NCBI GenBank assembly: GCA_946630765.1
Contig: CAMOZF010000049.1
Coordinates: 1 to 9,512 of the forward strand
Source of the DNA: an uncultured Lachnospiraceae bacterium
GTDB taxonomy: Bacteria; Bacillota_A; Clostridia; Lachnospirales; Lachnospiraceae
DNA length: 9,512 nucleotides
Direction: 5' to 3'
This document shows positions 6,363-9,512 of this stretch, piece by piece. Numbering within the stretch: position 1 is the first letter of the stretch; every line of letters starts with the position of its first letter. The notes under the pieces were generated by a model. That model ran no database searches, was not told the DNA's origin, and worked only from the letters and a program-made list of their open reading frames with translations. A program made the position numbers and the translations under genes.

Positions 6363-7505
6363 TTACCCTCTCTCGAAATGCGCCGCGACATCCTTCAGAT
6401 ACTTCGTGATCGGCAGATGCTGCGGGCAGACCGACTCGCACTGCTGACAGCCGATGCAGTCGGAAGCCTTCCCCTTCTTCGCCGCGACCAGCTCGTAATT
6501 GGTGAAATTGATCGTCCAGCCCTTTTCGGCAAGATCTTCGCGCATGTCCTCGTTGTACAGCGAGAAATACTGCGGAATCGCGATGTTCATCGGGCAGCCT
6601 TCGGTACAGTAGGAGCAGCCGGTACAGGGGATCGCGATCTGGCTGTTGATCAGCTCCGCTGCCTTCGTGCAGAGCGCTTTTTCCTCTTCTGAAAGCGGCT
6701 TGAAATCCTCCATATAGCTCAGATTGTCTTCCATCTGAGACACATTGCTCATGCCGGAAAGCACGACCATGACATTCGGAAGGCTCGCAGCAAAACGGAT
6801 CGCATAGCTCGGAACAGAAAGCGCCGGGTCATGCTCCTTGAAAAGCTTTTCCACGGATTCCGGAACCTTTGCAAGCGTTCCGCCCTTCACGGGCTCCATG
6901 ACGATCACGGGCTTCTGGTGCTTCTCCGCGACTTCGTAGCAGCGCCGCGAACGGATCCATTCGCTTTCCCAGTCGAGATAGTTGATCTGAAGCTGGACAA
7001 ATTCCGTCTCCGGATGCTTCGTCAGAAGCTCGTCGAGAAGCTCGGGCGTATCATGGAAGGAGAAGCCGATGTGACGGACAAGGCCTTCCGCCTTCTTCTC
7101 CTTCAGCCAGCCCCATACATCATATTTCTCGATTTTATCGAGCATGCTCTCTTCGATTCCGTGAATCAGGTAATAGTCGAAATATCCGGCGCCGGTCTTC
7201 TGAAGCTGCGCGTGAAGGATCTTGTCCCGGTCTTCAAATGAATTGTAGAAGCCCGCGTGCAGCTTGGTCGCAAGCGTGAAGCTCTCCCTCGGATAACGGT
7301 CCACGAGCGCGGCCTTTGCCGTCGGCTCGCTCGCGAAGGCATTGTACATCCAGGCGGTATCAAAGTAGGTGAAGCCCTTTTTCATGAACAGATCCACCAT
7401 TTTCTTTACCTGCTCCAGGTCTACATCCGCCGGATTCTGGGGATCGAGATGCGGAAGCCGCATCAGCCCGAAGCCGAGTTTCTTTTCCGGTTTGAAATCA
7501 ATCAT
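6363..7505 (-). CDS. Aldo/keto reductase with C-terminal 2x[4Fe-4S] ferredoxin domain
   Basis: A 380-residue protein in two parts. Residues 1 to about 285 are the aldo/keto reductase TIM barrel with the catalytic tetrad Asp49, Tyr54 (FDTAWMYN), Lys81 (ATKLH) and His115 (YLIHG). Residues 290-362 carry two cysteine clusters, CTGCSYCTEGCP (Cys294, 297, 300, 304) and CIGCQQCESVCP (Cys350, 353, 356, 360), each able to bind a 4Fe-4S cluster. This fused form is common in anaerobes, where the clusters likely exchange electrons with ferredoxin or another carrier while the barrel reduces a carbonyl or dehydrogenates an alcohol; the substrate is unknown. AAGGAG precedes the ATG by seven bases. It lies 25 bases after the carboxylesterase and is probably co-transcribed, suggesting it handles an alcohol or carbonyl set free by ester cleavage (inference). 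Confidence 0.9.
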   Translation of the reverse strand: MIDFKPEKKLGFGLMRLPHLDPQNPADVDLEQVKKMVDLFMKKGFTYFDTAWMYNAFASEPTAKAALVDRYPRESFTLATKLHAGFYNSFEDRDKILHAQLQKTGAGYFDYYLIHGIEESMLDKIEKYDVWGWLKEKKAEGLVRHIGFSFHDTPELLDELLTKHPETEFVQLQINYLDWESEWIRSRRCYEVAEKHQKPVIVMEPVKGGTLAKVPESVEKLFKEHDPALSVPSYAIRFAASLPNVMVVLSGMSNVSQMEDNLSYMEDFKPLSEEEKALCTKAAELINSQIAIPCTGCSYCTEGCPMNIAIPQYFSLYNEDMREDLAEKGWTINFTNYELVAAKKGKASDCIGCQQCESVCPQHLPITKYLKDVAAHFERG

Positions 7506-7530
7506 TCATTTTCTCCTTTTTCGACGCAAG

Positions 7531-9123
7531 TTACTCGTCGAACGCTTCCCGCATTTCCCGGTAGGGATCGCACGCGAGTCTCGTCATGCCGTTGTTATCG
7601 AAGACCATCGTCTCCTTCTTTTCTGTCGTAAACGCAGGCCAGGGATATTTTTCTGTCGAGGGGTCACCGCTCCGCATAAACGCTGCCCAGGCATGCGCGT
7701 AGATCCGTGAAATCCAGTCGTCCTGGTCGCGCTGCACAATGCGCATCTGAAGCGGCAGATCACAGGTGTGGAAGGCAAAACCGTAACGGATATCATCGGG
7801 ACGCGCGGAGTCGTAGGCGTTGCTGTACAGATAGACCGGTGCTTTGAACTCTTCACTGCCCTCACGCTCCATCGCGTGCGCGTAAGCGCCGCCGGCAAGC
7901 ACGCCGTACAGCGAGGTGATCTTAACAAAGGTCTGGAACGGGGAATCGTTCTTGATATTCGCATCCCGGAATACCTTCACAATCTCCTGCACTTTTTCCC
8001 CGGAAAGCATCTTCTTCACCGGCGAGAACATGGCGCCAAGGCCGTTCTTTTCCAGTTTGTCACAGAGCCCTTCCCAGCTCATGGTCTCGTCAATCGGCGC
8101 GAAAAGGCCGCTCTCATCCTCGGACGCGCCGACAAGAAGCGGTATGTCCGCAGAATATGCCGCGTTTCCGAAGCGGTATCCGGAATCCGTGAGATCCGGA
8201 ATATTGACATTGTCCGCCGTCGGGTTGAAGCCCATCGGCCCAAGGTTCTTCATGGCGTCCAGCAGCTTTTCAGCCGGGAGCTCAAGAAGCGCCTCCCAGT
8301 TATCACGCGTGAGGCCGAGATTCTGAAGCACAGTCTCCGTCTGCTTTTCAGCACGATCGATTGTATTCAGGCCGATCGGGCCGGAGCCGCTTTCCACAAT
8401 CGCCTTGTGGAAAAGTCCCCTGGCCGCCGGCATCACCATAAGTGTGCTGACCTTCATGCCGCCGCCGGATTCGCCCATGATCGTCACATTGTCCGGGTCG
8501 CCGCCAAAGGCCGCGATATTGTCGCGCACCCATTCGAGCGCCTTCACAAGGTCCATCATGCCCGCCGAGCCGGAGCCCTTATATTTTTCACTGAGGCCGC
8601 CCAGATACAGGTAGCCGAAAATGTTCAGGCGGTGATTGACACCGACAACAACCACGTCCTCTTCCCGGCAGAAAGGATCCGCCGCAGCGACCATCGTGCC
8701 GGAGCCTGTCGCGAAGCCGCCGCCGTGGATATAAAATACCACCGGCCGCTTCTTATTATCTATGCCGGGCGTCAGCACGTCAAGCACCAGGCAGTCCTCG
8801 CCCTGTGTCTCCAGCTCTCCCGTCGAATTAACATCCTTTCCCTTGTAGTACGCCGCGATCGGCCCCGGATCGGCGCCGATCGAGACGCCGTTCTGCATGG
8901 CGTACGGCCCGTTTTTCGTGCAGTCTCTCGTGCCCTCCCACGGGATCACGTCCACAGGCTCCAAAAAACGGCCTTTTTCGCCCGCCGGGCCTGCATAGGG
9001 GATTCCCTTGAAGATTGCCACTTTATCCCTTGTAAAGCCCAAAATCCGGCCGTATTTCGTCATCACAACCGGTGCGTCGTCCGTCACTGTCCCGAATACC
9101 GGGCATCCGTATTTCTTATCCAT
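7531..9123 (-). CDS. Type-B carboxylesterase (COesterase family)
   Basis: A 530-residue alpha/beta hydrolase of full family length. It shows the family landmarks in order: GIPYA (40-44), GEDCLVLDVLTP (108-119) with the conserved E-D-C-L-x-L, the oxyanion loop HGGGFATGS (133-141), VVVVGVNHRLNIFG (157-170), the nucleophile elbow GESGGG with Ser219, the acid region GASEDESGLF (Glu337 is the likely triad acid) and FHTCDLPLQ with His452. The position after Ser is Gly where most members have Ala. No signal peptide, so cytoplasmic. Such enzymes cleave carboxylic esters with broad range; a specific substrate cannot be read. AGGAGG lies seven bases before the ATG within the left arm of a palindromic leader (9124-9216). 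The aldo/keto reductase follows in the same operon. Confidence 0.92.
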   Translation of the reverse strand: MDKKYGCPVFGTVTDDAPVVMTKYGRILGFTRDKVAIFKGIPYAGPAGEKGRFLEPVDVIPWEGTRDCTKNGPYAMQNGVSIGADPGPIAAYYKGKDVNSTGELETQGEDCLVLDVLTPGIDNKKRPVVFYIHGGGFATGSGTMVAAADPFCREEDVVVVGVNHRLNIFGYLYLGGLSEKYKGSGSAGMMDLVKALEWVRDNIAAFGGDPDNVTIMGESGGGMKVSTLMVMPAARGLFHKAIVESGSGPIGLNTIDRAEKQTETVLQNLGLTRDNWEALLELPAEKLLDAMKNLGPMGFNPTADNVNIPDLTDSGYRFGNAAYSADIPLLVGASEDESGLFAPIDETMSWEGLCDKLEKNGLGAMFSPVKKMLSGEKVQEIVKVFRDANIKNDSPFQTFVKITSLYGVLAGGAYAHAMEREGSEEFKAPVYLYSNAYDSARPDDIRYGFAFHTCDLPLQMRIVQRDQDDWISRIYAHAWAAFMRSGDPSTEKYPWPAFTTEKKETMVFDNNGMTRLACDPYREMREAFDE

Positions 9124-9216
9124 GCGAAAACCTCCTGTACAATTGATATTTTTATTGTACAGGAGGTTGAAGCTCCGATGAATATTCTATTTCGCCCTCT
9201 TGGGTATTGAAAATCT
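9124..9216. promoter_or_regulatory. Palindromic leader element, copy 2 (before the carboxylesterase)
   Basis: Same architecture as the copy at 6252-6344. The 12-bp arms (9131-9142 and 9155-9166) are identical to those of copy 1 and here extend to 14 bp (AACCTCCTGTACAA / TTGTACAGGAGGTT). The 12-base spacer differs (TTGATATTTTTA versus GTGATACACCCA), while arms, spacer length, TGTACA spacing (20 bp) and distance to the gene start (7 bases) are kept. On the minus strand a possible promoter is TTTTCA (9208-9213), 18 bases, TAGAAT (9184-9189). Conserved arms with a divergent loop are what a paired stem or a two-site operator would give. Confidence 0.7.
9178..9210 (+). CDS. Candidate ten-residue peptide ORF, copy 2 (MNILFRPLGY)
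   Basis: A plus-strand ten-codon ORF with ATG at 9178 and TGA at 9208, placed 11 bases after the AGGAGG of the right palindrome arm, divergent from the carboxylesterase. It matches copy 1 at 8 of 10 residues. No secretion or anchor sequence is visible; the peptide would be hydrophobic with one Arg. Alternative: the sequence is only minus-strand promoter DNA. Confidence 0.25.
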   Translation: MNILFRPLGY

Positions 9217-9242
9217 GCTTTTCGTTTTTCTATATATGTCAC

Positions 9243-9512
9243 TCAGAACATCGGTACCGGCTTGAAATCAATCACTCTTGCCTTCTTTTCTTCCGCGAGG
9301 ATCCGCTCGGGCTTGTAGCACATGTTGAAGAGCTTGCCGTCCGCGCGCTCGATCGGGCTGTTGCCGTGCTTTGCCGCGTAGATTGCCGTGCGTCCGTGGA
9401 AGCCCTGAACCTCCTCTTTGTCGTCGGTTCCCGCAATGACCCGGGCACAGAGCTCGATGCCTTCATCGATCACCGTCGGAGGCAGCACCTGATGTCCGCC
9501 GTACATCATATC
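9243..9512 (-). CDS. C-terminal part of an unrecognised protein
   Basis: An open frame of 89 residues to a TGA at 9243, running off the right edge, so the true start is not in the window. It begins DMMYGGHQVLPP, contains VQGFHGRTAIYAAKHGNS (about 40-57) and ends VIDFKPVPMF. Composition is that of an ordinary soluble protein with no membrane segment. I do not recognise the family. It is co-oriented with the carboxylesterase, 119 bases upstream, with the palindromic leader lying between; no clear terminator follows it. Confidence 0.65.
   Translation of the reverse strand, partial: DMMYGGHQVLPPTVIDEGIELCARVIAGTDDKEEVQGFHGRTAIYAAKHGNSPIERADGKLFNMCYKPERILAEEKKARVIDFKPVPMF

Noticed and set aside
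7768..9210. A 480-codon plus-strand open frame opposite the carboxylesterase, ending in the micro-peptide sequence
   Set aside because: It is antisense to a gene with full catalytic motifs and has a biased Arg/His/Ala composition typical of antisense frames in GC-rich codon use. Only its last ten codons, after the palindrome, are kept as a candidate.
1..9512. CRISPR arrays, tRNA/rRNA genes, intact transposases or prophage genes
   Set aside because: None was visible on reading; repeats are limited to the two leader elements and local hairpins.

Overview
The window looks like chromosomal DNA from an anaerobic Bacillota, most likely a Clostridia/Lachnospiraceae-type gut bacterium. The reasons are strong AGGAGG ribosome binding sites before every intact gene, an oxygen-sensitive style aldo/keto reductase carrying two 4Fe-4S motifs, and protein families typical of that group. 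This taxonomic reading is inference; there is no rRNA or other marker gene.

All intact genes lie on the minus strand. Reading in the direction of transcription (right to left): the 3' end of an unrecognised gene (9243-9512); a palindromic leader element (9124-9216); a type-B carboxylesterase (7531-9123) followed 25 bases later by a ferredoxin-type aldo/keto reductase (6363-7505); a second copy of the same leader element (6252-6344); a neutral-ceramidase-like amidohydrolase (4935-6251) closed by a 26-bp hairpin; a decayed YefM-YoeB toxin-antitoxin remnant on the plus strand (about 4640-4868); a metallo-beta-lactamase-fold hydrolase (3710-4561) and an alpha/beta hydrolase (2356-3672) that form a two-gene operon with its own terminator hairpin; the frameshifted 3' stump of a glycoside hydrolase (1747-2316); the 5' stump of an esterase on the plus strand (about 1499-1660); and an SLC13/DASS-type carboxylate transporter (1-1150) that runs off the left edge.

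The theme is intracellular ester and amide hydrolysis. Three serine or metal hydrolases plus the ceramidase-like protein have no signal peptide, there is a redox enzyme, and there is a transporter of a family that moves dicarboxylates or sulfate. A plausible picture, not proven here, is uptake and deacylation of small esterified compounds. Two stretches (1499-2316 and 4562-4868) are graveyards of truncated genes, so this is an accessory, rearranging region.

The most unusual signal is the duplicated leader. Perfect 12-bp arms with a 12-bp spacer place an AGGAGG in each arm, one serving the minus-strand hydrolase gene and the other facing a ten-codon plus-strand ORF that reads almost the same in both copies (MNILFR..GY). 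It could be a shared operator, a translational switch that hides the ribosome binding site, a divergent micro-peptide module, or a combination.
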